Assembly: GCF_028683095.1 (NCBI RefSeq)
Contig: NZ_JAJUBC010000001.1
Location: 124,001-188,000, forward strand
Reading direction: 5' to 3'
Source of the DNA: Enterovibrio gelatinilyticus
GTDB lineage: Bacteria; Pseudomonadota; Gammaproteobacteria; Enterobacterales; Vibrionaceae
DNA length: 64,000 bases
The translations under genes were made by a program, and so were the position numbers. How positions within the stretch are numbered: the stretch's first letter is position 1; every line of letters begins with the position of its first letter. A model generated the notes under the pieces. That model was not told the origin of the DNA, made no database searches, and saw only the letters and a program-made list of their open reading frames with translations. Shown one piece after another: positions 8,969 to 17,613 of the stretch.

Positions 8969-9277
8969 ATGTGCTTGGGTATTCCCGGACAAATTACAGA
9001 AATTAAAGACAATGCTAACTGCATTGCTCTAGTGAACATTTCAGGTGTACATCGACCCGTCAATATTGCCTGCGTGCTTGAAGGACAAAGGCCTGAAGCA
9101 TGTATTGGTGAGTGGGTGTTGGTTCATGTTGGGTTTGCAATGAGCAGAATAGATGCCGATGAAGCGACTAAAACTCTAGCACTATTGGCCGAAATCGGTG
9201 AGCTGCAAGAAGAACTGGATGCCATGGAGGCTTCTTCAGCCAGTCAAGAGGGAGAAAGACCGAATGAAATACGTTGA
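8969..9277 (+). CDS. hypC: Hydrogenase maturation chaperone HypC
   Basis: HypC carries the Fe(CN)2CO unit with HypD and delivers it to the hydrogenase large-subunit precursor. The 102-residue protein has the conserved N-terminus MCLGIPGQI, whose Cys2 is essential in the family. A good ribosome site, AGGAGAAAG, precedes the ATG. The gene overlaps hypD by 14 bp. The acidic C-terminal tail is somewhat longer than in the shortest family members. Confidence 0.95.
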   Translation: MCLGIPGQITEIKDNANCIALVNISGVHRPVNIACVLEGQRPEACIGEWVLVHVGFAMSRIDADEATKTLALLAEIGELQEELDAMEASSASQEGERPNEIR

Positions 9278-10457
9278 TGAGTTTCGCGACCCGAGTGTCG
9301 TTGAAGGAATTTGTGATGCGATCAATCGTCAACTCGCTCGCATTGAAAAAGCGCGAGCCAAAAACAACGATTCCCCGATGCGACCGCTTCAATTGATGGA
9401 GTTTTGTGGCGGACATACACACACCTTATTTAAATACGGCATTGAATCACTGCTTTCGGAACGCATAGAAATGGTTCATGGTCCGGGCTGTCCCGTGTGT
9501 GTGTTGCCATCAGGGCGAGTGGATGACTGCATTGAAATTGCGGCTAACCCTAACGTCATTCTTACCACCTTCGGTGATGCCATGCGTGTGCCGGGCGTGA
9601 ATGGGAATTTACTTGATGCAAAGGCACGAGGCAGCGATATTCGCATGGTCTACTCGCCACTTGATGCCTTAGCGCTGGCACGCCAACACCCAGAACGCGA
9701 AGTGGTTTTCTTTGCACTCGGTTTTGAAACCACCATGCCGAGTACCGCTCTTACGGTTTTGCAGGCAGCAAAAGAAGGGATCAGTAATTTCTCTATATTT
9801 TGCAATCACATTACGACCGCTCCGACGATAGATGCCATTCTCAACGAGCCAGATTTGGACCTTGATGGATTTCTAGCGCCAGGACACGTCAGCATGGTGA
9901 TCGGTACGGATCCGTTTCAATTTATTGCCCAAGACTATGCCAAGCCAATTGTGATCACGGGTTTTGAACCACTCGATATTTTGCAATCTATCTTGATGCT
10001 CGTGACACAAATTGCCGAGAGTCGTTGCGACGTTGAAAACCAATATCGTCGTGTGGTTGAAGCGGGAGGAAACTCATCAGGTTTATTTGCCATGCAGGAA
10101 GTGTACGACGTATATCCTGTGACTGAGTTACGTGGTTTTGGCGAAATTGGTAATGCCGGTGTTTGTGTTCGTGATGAATACGCTGCGTGGAATGCCGAAT
10201 GCAAATTTGACGTTCAGCGAAAACAAACGAAAGACCCTCATCAATGCCAATGTGGGGAGGTACTCAAAGGCCTTATTCGACCTTGGCAATGTGGCATGTA
10301 CGGAAAGCAATGTTCGCCTGAAACCCCACTTGGCGCCTTGATGGTCTCATCTGAAGGGGCATGTGCCGCTTATTACAATCACGGTTTCCGAGTGCCGGAT
10401 AAAGGCAAGGGTCGCATCGCCATTGTCGATACAACTCACAATAACCACGCCGTATGA
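9264..10457 (+). CDS. hypD: Hydrogenase maturation factor HypD
   Basis: HypD is the Fe-S scaffold on which the Fe(CN)2CO group is assembled. The 397-residue product contains the family motifs MEFCGGHTH, GPGCPVC and the later GFE/Cys-rich region with QCQCGEVLKG. The ATG at 9264 is used rather than the upstream in-frame codon at 9198 because it gives the normal N-terminus (MKYVDEFRD), has GGGAG upstream, and overlaps the end of hypC as usual. Confidence 0.96.
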   Translation: MKYVDEFRDPSVVEGICDAINRQLARIEKARAKNNDSPMRPLQLMEFCGGHTHTLFKYGIESLLSERIEMVHGPGCPVCVLPSGRVDDCIEIAANPNVILTTFGDAMRVPGVNGNLLDAKARGSDIRMVYSPLDALALARQHPEREVVFFALGFETTMPSTALTVLQAAKEGISNFSIFCNHITTAPTIDAILNEPDLDLDGFLAPGHVSMVIGTDPFQFIAQDYAKPIVITGFEPLDILQSILMLVTQIAESRCDVENQYRRVVEAGGNSSGLFAMQEVYDVYPVTELRGFGEIGNAGVCVRDEYAAWNAECKFDVQRKQTKDPHQCQCGEVLKGLIRPWQCGMYGKQCSPETPLGALMVSSEGACAAYYNHGFRVPDKGKGRIAIVDTTHNNHAV

Positions 10458-10479
10458 GTGACTAAAAGGATGTCTGTCT

Positions 10480-11562
10480 ATGATGCTCAATAAGCAGGAA
10501 AACGAGAGTAATGATGCTCAATCAAACGATGTTGCATGTATTACCTTAGCGCATGGCAGTGGAGGGAAAGCCATGCGAGATCTTGTAGAGAACGAGATCG
10601 TTTCCGCATTTGCTAACGAATACCTCACGCCACTTGAAGATCAAGCGCGCCTACCACTTAGTGCAATGAATTCGCTCGGTGATCGCTTAGCCATGACAAC
10701 AGATTCATTTGTCGTGGACCCGTTAGAATTTCCGGGTGGAGATATTGGCACCTTAGCGGTTAATGGCACGGTTAATGATTTAGCGATGAGTGGCGCAACA
10801 CCCTTGTACCTAACTTGTGGCTTAATTTTGGAAGAAGGGTTACCGCTCGACACACTACGTCGAATTCTATCCAGCATGAAAAGGGCGGCTGACTTAGCTG
10901 GCGTGACCATAGTGTCCGGCGACACAAAAGTGGTTCATCGAGGGGCTGCCGATAAAATTTTCATCAATACGTCCGGGATCGGCGTTATTCCAAAGCACCT
11001 TGAAATCAATGCCAATGCTGCACAAGACGGTGACGTTGTCATCGTGAATGGATGGGTTGGCGATCATGGAGCCACGATCATGGCAGAGCGGGGAGAACTG
11101 CAGTTAGATGCCGATCTTTATTCCGATTGTCGTCCTTTGCACCGTGAAGTGAACGCCTTGTTGGCGCATTGTCCTGATGTTCATTGTCTGCGTGATGCCA
11201 CTCGTGGTGGGCTCGCCACTGTTCTTACTGAATTTGCAGAAAGTAGCAACGTGAAAATCGTGCTCGATCAGGCGGCTATTCCGGTGAGAGACGAGGTCCG
11301 CGGCGTGTGTGAGCTTCTCGGTTTAGATCCTCTTTATCTAGCGAACGAGGGCAAATTTGTTGCGATCGTTCCTGCTAAACATGCTCAGGCTGCGGTCAAT
11401 GCACTAAGAAAACTCCCTGGCGCAGAACAAGCCTCTGTTATTGGACATGTTGAAAGCACCGAAACGTTAGGTACTTATGTAGGTGTCTCCTTGAAAACGA
11501 CGTTTGGTAGTGAGCGAATGATCGACATGCTTATCGGCGCGCAACTGCCCCGTATTTGTTAA
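10480..11562 (+). CDS. hypE: Hydrogenase cyanide-forming protein HypE
   Basis: HypE accepts a carbamoyl group from HypF on its C-terminal cysteine and dehydrates it to cyanide for the active-site iron. The 360-residue protein has an AIR-synthase/PurM-like fold with the early motif LAHGSGGKAM and ends exactly in PRIC, the reactive C-terminus. Two ATGs lie at 10480 and 10483; the choice hardly changes the product. The N-terminal 20 residues are polar and not conserved-looking. Confidence 0.96.
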   Translation: MMLNKQENESNDAQSNDVACITLAHGSGGKAMRDLVENEIVSAFANEYLTPLEDQARLPLSAMNSLGDRLAMTTDSFVVDPLEFPGGDIGTLAVNGTVNDLAMSGATPLYLTCGLILEEGLPLDTLRRILSSMKRAADLAGVTIVSGDTKVVHRGAADKIFINTSGIGVIPKHLEINANAAQDGDVVIVNGWVGDHGATIMAERGELQLDADLYSDCRPLHREVNALLAHCPDVHCLRDATRGGLATVLTEFAESSNVKIVLDQAAIPVRDEVRGVCELLGLDPLYLANEGKFVAIVPAKHAQAAVNALRKLPGAEQASVIGHVESTETLGTYVGVSLKTTFGSERMIDMLIGAQLPRIC

Positions 11563-11631
11563 CGCTTTACCGCGATATGCGATGTATTGTCACGATTAGC
11601 AGCCGTCAGGCTGAATGGAGAAATAGGAAGG

Positions 11632-12249
11632 ATGAATATGAAACGTAATGGAATCCGAGCGGCAACGATATTAACGTCAGCCATACCGTTTGCTGCGTCA
11701 GCGCATACAGGGCACGACACTTACGGTTTTCTCGTTGGCCTTAGCCATCCGCTAACGGGTGCCGACCATATGATGGCGATGCTTGCGGTAGGTATGTGGG
11801 CCATGTCACTCAACGCTTCTGGTAGCAAAAACGCAACGCGTGCCATTCCTGCGATGTTTATAGTGGTTATGGCAATCGGCGCTTTGGCCGTAATGTCTGG
11901 GCTGGTGGTACCGTTTGTCGAAGTGGTTTCGTTTATTGAAACAGGTATCGCGGTATCAGTCTTACTTTTGGGTATGCTGCTGGTGGGAGGAACTCGCTTG
12001 CCACTATCAGTGACACTTCCTGCAACGGCTTGTTTTGCAGTATTTCATGGCATTGCACATGGCGCCGAATTGCCACTTTCAGCCCATGCTGTTGGTTACA
12101 CACTCGGTTTTCTTTTCGCCACCACATTATTGATAGCCGTAGGGGGGGCGTTAAGCGCATATGCTCGTCGTCACAGCAATGCGCGCATCGCGTTGCCCGT
12201 GTCCGGTGGAGTGTTTGCCCTTGCTGGCCTTTATCAGTTAATGGGTTAA
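11632..12249 (+). CDS. hupE: HupE/UreJ family nickel permease
   Basis: A small integral membrane protein (about 205 residues) expected to import nickel for the hydrogenases. After a signal-like N-terminus it shows the HupE hallmark HTGH...GFLVGLSHPLTGADHMMAM, followed by about five more hydrophobic segments and a second conserved block FHGIAHGAELP. The ATG at 11632 follows GGAGAAATAGGAAGG; a second ATG at 11638 is possible. The location between hypE and hypF supports a role in metal supply. Confidence 0.9.
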   Translation: MNMKRNGIRAATILTSAIPFAASAHTGHDTYGFLVGLSHPLTGADHMMAMLAVGMWAMSLNASGSKNATRAIPAMFIVVMAIGALAVMSGLVVPFVEVVSFIETGIAVSVLLLGMLLVGGTRLPLSVTLPATACFAVFHGIAHGAELPLSAHAVGYTLGFLFATTLLIAVGGALSAYARRHSNARIALPVSGGVFALAGLYQLMG

Positions 12250-12256
12250 CGCTTTA

Positions 12257-14605
12257 ATGCAAGGCTATCGAGTTCGGATCCGCGGTGTTGTTCAAGGCGT
12301 AGGGTTTAGACCTATGATTTGGCACGTCGCGAATTCGTTAGCCTTGAATGGTTCAGTGCTTAATGATGGTGAAGGTGTAGTGGTTGAACTTTGGTGTTCA
12401 CCTGACAATGTCGCCACTTTTCTAGAACAAATTCAATTAAACTGCCCAGCTCTTGCCGCAATAAATTCCATAGAAACAACACCTTTCCCTGATTTTGATA
12501 CATTAGGCCAAGACATAGGGTTCCATATCGTTGCGAGTGATGAAACTTCAACGCTTAATGCGGGAATACCGGTGGATGCTGCCGTGTGTCGCGACTGTAT
12601 AGATGAAACCTTTGACCCCAAAAGCCGCCGTTATCGTTATCCCTTTACCAATTGCACTCACTGCGGCCCTCGGCTTTCCATCATTAAATCGTTACCTTAC
12701 GATCGTCCAAAAACCAGCATGGCAAATTTCCCCCTGTGCGCGGAATGTGAGCAAGAGTATCTCAACCCTGCAGACCGTCGCTTTCATGCACAACCTGTTG
12801 CTTGCCCAGCTTGTGGGCCAAAGGTGTGGTTGTGCGATAAGTATGGAGAGCCAATAAATGCCGACAATGAAGGGGGCAGCGATGCCATTCAACTCGCGGC
12901 TTCCTTATTGAAACAAGGCAAAATTCTCGCGGTGAAAGGCATTGGAGGGTTTCACCTTGTCTGCGACGCAACCAATGAAGAGACGGTGAAAAAGCTTCGA
13001 CAGCGTAAATTCCGCCCCGCCAAACCTTTTGCTGTGATGATGCAAGACTGTGATCATGTTAACCGGTATTGCGATGTGACCCCTGAATCTATTAAGGCAT
13101 TGCAAAGTCATGCAGCACCCATCGTCATTCTTCCGATACGTGCTGTGACAACGTCACTAATCGATATCGCAACATCGGTCATGCCAGACCTCAATGAAAT
13201 CGGGGTTATGCTGCCAGCGACACCACTTCATGTTTTGTTGATGACAGATGTCGGCGTACCGCTGGTGATGACTTCTGCAAATCTGAGTGGCAATCCACAA
13301 TGTATAGACAATGATGAAGCTCTGGCAGACTTGCAGCATATTGCCGATGTGTGGTTGATGCACGACCGCGAAATTGTAAGCCGTACCGACGATTCTGTTT
13401 TACGGCAAACCTCGTTAGGCACGCAATTGCTGCGTCGTTCAAGAGGTTATGCCCCCAGTCCGATTTCTCTACCCGTGGGCTTTGAAGAAACAGAGAACAT
13501 AATGGGTCTGGGTGGTGAAGTGAAGAACGCCTTTTGTTTGTTGTCACGCCATGGCGCGATTCTCAGTCAGTACATTGGTGATCTTGAAAGTGTGCGCATT
13601 TGGCAGGACTTTCGGTCTACGCTGGGGCATTTTCAAACCTTGTACCGCTTCGAGCCCTACAGGGTTGCAGTGGACAAGCACCCTGAATATCTTTCGACAA
13701 AATACGGAAACGCAAATTACTCAAAAGACAGAGTGTTCGAAGTACAGCATCATCATGCGCATATCACCGCATGCATGGGCGATAACCAATTGCCGCGAAA
13801 CAGTAAACCGGTTTTAGGCGTGGTGTTTGATGGACTAGGGTTAGGTGATGATGGCGGTCTGTGGGGCGGTGAGTTTCTACTTGCCGACTATACGAGCTTC
13901 CAGCGCTTGGCGCATCTATCACAGGTTGCACTACCCGGTGGTATGGTTGCGATTAAGCAACCTTGGCGAAATTTGTTGGCGTGGCGACACAAACTCAATT
14001 TAACTGAAGATGTCTGGCAGCAACTCATCGCTAAGCATGACATCGCCTCAAAAACGTTCGCTATTGATCAAATGATAGAGAAAGCGATCAATACACCTGT
14101 CACGACATCGGCTGGGCGATTATTTGATGCCGTGGCTGCGTCACTCTCCATTTGCTTTCAAAGCCAAAGTTACGAAGGCCAAGCCGCTATTGAGCTAGAA
14201 TCTCTTGCTCACTCCAGCAACGAAGATAGCGGTTACACATTCGATATTGTCGCCGGAGAACCTGCACACCTTGATCCATCACCAATGTGGATTGAACTCG
14301 GAAAAGATTTGGCATCAGGAACTGCGCCAAACGACATCGCGAGAAGATTCCACCTTGGGTTGGCGTTGGGTATCGCTGACATGGTGGATCACCTCTCGAA
14401 ACAAATGACGTATGTGCCAGATATCGTCCTGACAGGGGGTGTATTTCAAAATCGCTTATTACTTGAATACACCCATTCATATCTCACTAAACGTGGTTTC
14501 AGTGTGTTGCGGCATCAACAAGTGCCCGCCAATGATGGCGGCTTGGCATTCGGACAAGCCTTAGTGGTTTCCGCGCAGTCTTTAGCAAGAAACATCCAAA
14601 CCTGA
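12257..14605 (+). CDS. hypF: Carbamoyltransferase HypF
   Basis: HypF makes the carbamoyl group for the cyanide ligands from carbamoyl phosphate and transfers it to HypE. The 782-residue protein has an N-terminal acylphosphatase domain (YRVRIRGVVQGVGFRP), two zinc fingers (CRDC...CTHC and CAEC...CPAC, about 113-187), a YrdC-like domain and a Kae1-like C-terminal domain with HHHAH and the metal/nucleotide motif near VLTGGVFQN. Length and domain order are complete. It starts 8 bp after hupE. An exact matS site lies inside at 13145-13157. Confidence 0.96.
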   Translation: MQGYRVRIRGVVQGVGFRPMIWHVANSLALNGSVLNDGEGVVVELWCSPDNVATFLEQIQLNCPALAAINSIETTPFPDFDTLGQDIGFHIVASDETSTLNAGIPVDAAVCRDCIDETFDPKSRRYRYPFTNCTHCGPRLSIIKSLPYDRPKTSMANFPLCAECEQEYLNPADRRFHAQPVACPACGPKVWLCDKYGEPINADNEGGSDAIQLAASLLKQGKILAVKGIGGFHLVCDATNEETVKKLRQRKFRPAKPFAVMMQDCDHVNRYCDVTPESIKALQSHAAPIVILPIRAVTTSLIDIATSVMPDLNEIGVMLPATPLHVLLMTDVGVPLVMTSANLSGNPQCIDNDEALADLQHIADVWLMHDREIVSRTDDSVLRQTSLGTQLLRRSRGYAPSPISLPVGFEETENIMGLGGEVKNAFCLLSRHGAILSQYIGDLESVRIWQDFRSTLGHFQTLYRFEPYRVAVDKHPEYLSTKYGNANYSKDRVFEVQHHHAHITACMGDNQLPRNSKPVLGVVFDGLGLGDDGGLWGGEFLLADYTSFQRLAHLSQVALPGGMVAIKQPWRNLLAWRHKLNLTEDVWQQLIAKHDIASKTFAIDQMIEKAINTPVTTSAGRLFDAVAASLSICFQSQSYEGQAAIELESLAHSSNEDSGYTFDIVAGEPAHLDPSPMWIELGKDLASGTAPNDIARRFHLGLALGIADMVDHLSKQMTYVPDIVLTGGVFQNRLLLEYTHSYLTKRGFSVLRHQQVPANDGGLAFGQALVVSAQSLARNIQT
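13145..13157. other. matS site (MatP binding), inside hypF
   Basis: GTGACAACGTCAC fits the consensus GTGACRNYGTCAC exactly. It is the same sequence as the site at 30466-30478. Confidence 0.88.
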
Positions 14606-14649
14606 GCGCTTGAACCATAATTAATCATGCAGTTAAGCAGGAGTTCGTC

Positions 14650-15603
14650 ATGGTGAAAGGCAAAATGACATTGCTATGGTTTCAAACAGGGAGTTGTGGC
14701 GGAGACACAATGGCACTTCTCAGTGCAGATAGACCGTCATTCTCTGACCTGCTGACCGAATATCCTATCGAACTTTTATGGCAGCCTTCGCTATCTATTC
14801 AAAGTGTCCACAGTCTCAACGAACTTATTGAAGAGATTATTAACGGCACGCAGCGGTTAGACATTCTTTGCATCGAAGGCAGTATTATTACCGCGCCTAA
14901 TGGCACGGGAATGTTTGATACGTTTCAGCGAAAAGCAAAGAAAGAGTGGGTCAGCTTGTTAGCTGACAAGGCCCGCTATGTGGTCGCCATGGGCACTTGC
15001 GCAGCTTTTGGTGGTGTTCATGCTGCGCCACCAAACCCGTCTGACTGCATGGGATTGCAAATGGACAAGGAATCCCCTGGAGGTTTGCTCCCTCCTGAAT
15101 GGCGAAGTGGAGCGGGGTTTCCTGTGATTAATGTGGCGGGATGCCCTGTGCATCCCAACACCATGACAAAAACCTTGGCAATGATTGCCAGCGGCATGAT
15201 TTTACAACTCGATGAACTCAATCGCCCAAAAGAGTTTTTCAGTACTTTGGTCCATCAAGGTTGCACCCGCAATGAATACCACGAGTATGACGTCGAAGAA
15301 TCGGAATTTGGCACAAACGGGTGCATGTTCTTCAATCTTGGTTGTAAAGGACCTTATACCCAAGCGACTTGCAATACTGATTTATGGAACGGCCGAAGCA
15401 GCAAAACGCGAGCAGGGGTGCCTTGTTTTGGCTGTACCTCACCTGCGTTTCCAGAAGATGAAGGGCTGTTTCAAACCGAAAAGTTAGGGCCTATCCCCTC
15501 CAAATTGCCTGTAGGCGTGGAACGTGCGAACTATATTGCCTACAAAAACCTCGCCAAAGCCGCAGCGCCCGAGCGCGTGAAAAAGCGAAAAATGGAGCCT
15601 TAA
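14650..15603 (+). CDS. hoxB: Regulatory (H2-sensing) hydrogenase small subunit HoxB/HupU
   Basis: Small subunit of a soluble group 2-type [NiFe] hydrogenase. The 317-residue protein starts directly with LLWFQTGSCGGDTMALL, carrying the first cluster cysteine, and has no twin-arginine signal peptide, unlike membrane uptake enzymes. Further cluster cysteines lie in GTCAAFGG, GCPVHPN, HQGCTRNEYH, GCMFFNLGCKGPYT and GVPCFGCTSP, giving three Fe-S clusters. In known systems this subunit, with HoxC, senses H2 and signals to a histidine kinase, and kinase genes follow here. GGAG precedes the ATG; the stop overlaps hoxC (TAATG). Confidence 0.9.
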   Translation: MVKGKMTLLWFQTGSCGGDTMALLSADRPSFSDLLTEYPIELLWQPSLSIQSVHSLNELIEEIINGTQRLDILCIEGSIITAPNGTGMFDTFQRKAKKEWVSLLADKARYVVAMGTCAAFGGVHAAPPNPSDCMGLQMDKESPGGLLPPEWRSGAGFPVINVAGCPVHPNTMTKTLAMIASGMILQLDELNRPKEFFSTLVHQGCTRNEYHEYDVEESEFGTNGCMFFNLGCKGPYTQATCNTDLWNGRSSKTRAGVPCFGCTSPAFPEDEGLFQTEKLGPIPSKLPVGVERANYIAYKNLAKAAAPERVKKRKMEP

Positions 15604-17123
15604 TGGTTAAGAAAACCCTGAACATAGACCTTAACCGTGTTGAAGGCGATCTTGAGTTTGAGCTAGACGTTGAGCATGGAAAAGTGGTCGATGCTCGCTG
15701 TATTGGTGTGATGTATCGAGGGTTTGAGCAGATCATGATTGGTCGAACGCCACGTGATGCCGCCGTTATTACGCCGCGGGTTTGTGGTATTTGTGGCACA
15801 GCGCACCTCTATGCTGCAACGTTGGCCTTGGAGCAAATATGGGGAATTCATGTTCCACCCAACGCCACGTTGATTAGAAACCTTTGCTTGCTGACAGAGA
15901 GTATTCAAAACGATATTCGCCAGTCGTTTTTAATGTTTCTTGTCGATTTCTGCCATGAAGATTATCGCCATCATCCTTTATACCAAGATATATTGGCGGC
16001 GTTTGAACCTTTCAAAGGACGCCATCACCTTGGCGCATTAGAACAATCTCGTGATGCCGTAGGCATTATTGCATTGTTCGGCGGTCAATGGCCTCACTCG
16101 TCTTACATGCTACCTGGTGGTGTGGTGGGTAAACCCAGCCAACGTAAGATCATAGAGACTAAGGATGTGATAGCCAAACTGATACGCTGGTATGAACAAG
16201 CAGTGATCGGCGACACGCTGGAAAATTGGATGTCAGTCAGCTCTAAACGGCAGTTATTTGATGGGTTAGATGACAACGCTCACCAAGCCAATAGTGCGCT
16301 CGGATTGTTTACGCGATTTGCGCGCTCACTTGATCTTCACAAGATTGGGTTTGGTAGTCGGCATATGTTGAGTTTTGGCGCTGTCATCGACCCAGTGAAA
16401 TCCGACCACCACGCGCTACGTTCCGGCGTCTATGACGCAGACACTGAGACCATCCAACCCCTTGACCAGTCATTGATCTCTGAGCATGTTCGCTACTCAT
16501 GGTTTAGGCAATATCAAGGCGGACGCCACCCTCACAAAGGGGAAACGATTCCCGATTATCAAACACAATCTGACCGTTATACTTGGGCAAAAGCGCCGCG
16601 ATATGATGGCAAGGTAATGCAAACTGGGCCTTTAGCAGAATTGTTGATTGGTGAGGATTCGCTCATTCAATCATTACACCAAGAAGAAGGACCATCAACT
16701 TGGCTACGACAGTTTGCTCGCTTGCGCCGCATTGGGTTCAGTTTGATGCAGATGAAAAAATGCGTTCAGGACTTATCAGAAGACATCAGTGGTGACTTCT
16801 TCCTGCCACCCAAACCACAAGACGAAATTGATGGTAAAGGGTTTGGCATGATCCAAGCTGCGCGAGGAGGGTTGGGGCACTGGATTAGTATCAAAAATGG
16901 CGTTATCGACAATTACCAAATCATCACTCCGACAGCATGGAATGCATCACCAAGGGATTCCGATGGTCAACATGGGCACTGGGAGCAAAGTGTGATTGGC
17001 TTGCAGGTTGATGATGCGGACAATCCATTACAGCTCAGCCATGTAATCCGATCACATGATCCGTGTTTAGTATGCACGGTACATATGCTTCCGACCGGGA
17101 AAAAGCTGCGCTTTGGAGTATGA
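15603..17123 (+). CDS. hoxC: Regulatory (H2-sensing) hydrogenase large subunit HoxC/HupV
   Basis: Large NiFe subunit paired with HoxB. It has RVCGICGTAH near residue 58 and DPCLVCTVH at the C-terminus (C488, C491, H494). Twelve residues, MLPTGKKLRFGV, follow the last histidine. Regulatory hydrogenases are described as lacking a cleaved C-terminal extension, yet a maturation protease gene follows here after only 4 bp, so the tail may be processed. The assignment to the sensor class rests on the missing signal peptide of HoxB, the sequence style and the adjacent kinases; a cytoplasmic group 2a-like uptake enzyme is the main alternative. Confidence 0.87.
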   Translation: MVKKTLNIDLNRVEGDLEFELDVEHGKVVDARCIGVMYRGFEQIMIGRTPRDAAVITPRVCGICGTAHLYAATLALEQIWGIHVPPNATLIRNLCLLTESIQNDIRQSFLMFLVDFCHEDYRHHPLYQDILAAFEPFKGRHHLGALEQSRDAVGIIALFGGQWPHSSYMLPGGVVGKPSQRKIIETKDVIAKLIRWYEQAVIGDTLENWMSVSSKRQLFDGLDDNAHQANSALGLFTRFARSLDLHKIGFGSRHMLSFGAVIDPVKSDHHALRSGVYDADTETIQPLDQSLISEHVRYSWFRQYQGGRHPHKGETIPDYQTQSDRYTWAKAPRYDGKVMQTGPLAELLIGEDSLIQSLHQEEGPSTWLRQFARLRRIGFSLMQMKKCVQDLSEDISGDFFLPPKPQDEIDGKGFGMIQAARGGLGHWISIKNGVIDNYQIITPTAWNASPRDSDGQHGHWEQSVIGLQVDDADNPLQLSHVIRSHDPCLVCTVHMLPTGKKLRFGV

Positions 17124-17127
17124 GGTC

Positions 17128-17613
17128 ATGAAGGCGCTGAATGTACTCTGTTTTGGCAACGCATTACATGGTGATGATGGACTAGGGGCCGCCGTAGCAG
17201 CAAGACTTAAGGACGTGTCACTGCCAGCAAACGTCAACGTATATAACGCAGGCACCTTGGGCCTAAATGCATTGCCATTGTTCGAGCATTGTTCGCATGT
17301 GTTAATCGTTGATGTGGCCGAACTTGGCCTATCGATTGGTGACTCTCGTTTCATCTTGCCCGATACGCTAGATAACAGCAGTTCTGCCGATCATATGGGA
17401 GGCGTCAGCTTTCTACTCCAAGCCGTTAATGCCATTGTTAAACCAACGCCAATCATTAATATTCTGGCCGTTCAGCCTGCAAAAACGTCCACGTTCTCAC
17501 CATCGCTTTCTGTCGAAATGACTCTGGCGTTGGAACGTTTAGTGAACCAAGTTAGCGAGTTCACTGTTGAGTGGGAAGTCAATAATATTGAGCTAAAAGG
17601 GTGTTCAACATGA
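17128..17613 (+). CDS. HupD/HyaD-type hydrogenase maturation protease
   Basis: A 161-residue endopeptidase of the hydrogenase maturation family, with the N-terminal motif CFGNALHGDDGLG, and an acidic residue in VDVAELG that corresponds to the second metal ligand region. It is clearly distinct from HoxW at 4734-5288, so the locus encodes two proteases for two large subunits. The ATG at 17128 is preferred over an in-frame TTG at 17113 because GGAG lies upstream at suitable distance. It overlaps the following kinase gene by 4 bp (ATGA). Its natural substrate by position is HoxC. Confidence 0.87.
   Translation: MKALNVLCFGNALHGDDGLGAAVAARLKDVSLPANVNVYNAGTLGLNALPLFEHCSHVLIVDVAELGLSIGDSRFILPDTLDNSSSADHMGGVSFLLQAVNAIVKPTPIINILAVQPAKTSTFSPSLSVEMTLALERLVNQVSEFTVEWEVNNIELKGCST

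Noticed and set aside
14650-17123. Membrane-bound uptake hydrogenase (HupSL/HyaAB)
   Set aside because: The small subunit lacks a twin-arginine signal and a C-terminal anchor, no cytochrome b gene follows, and kinases are adjacent, so the sensor type is preferred.
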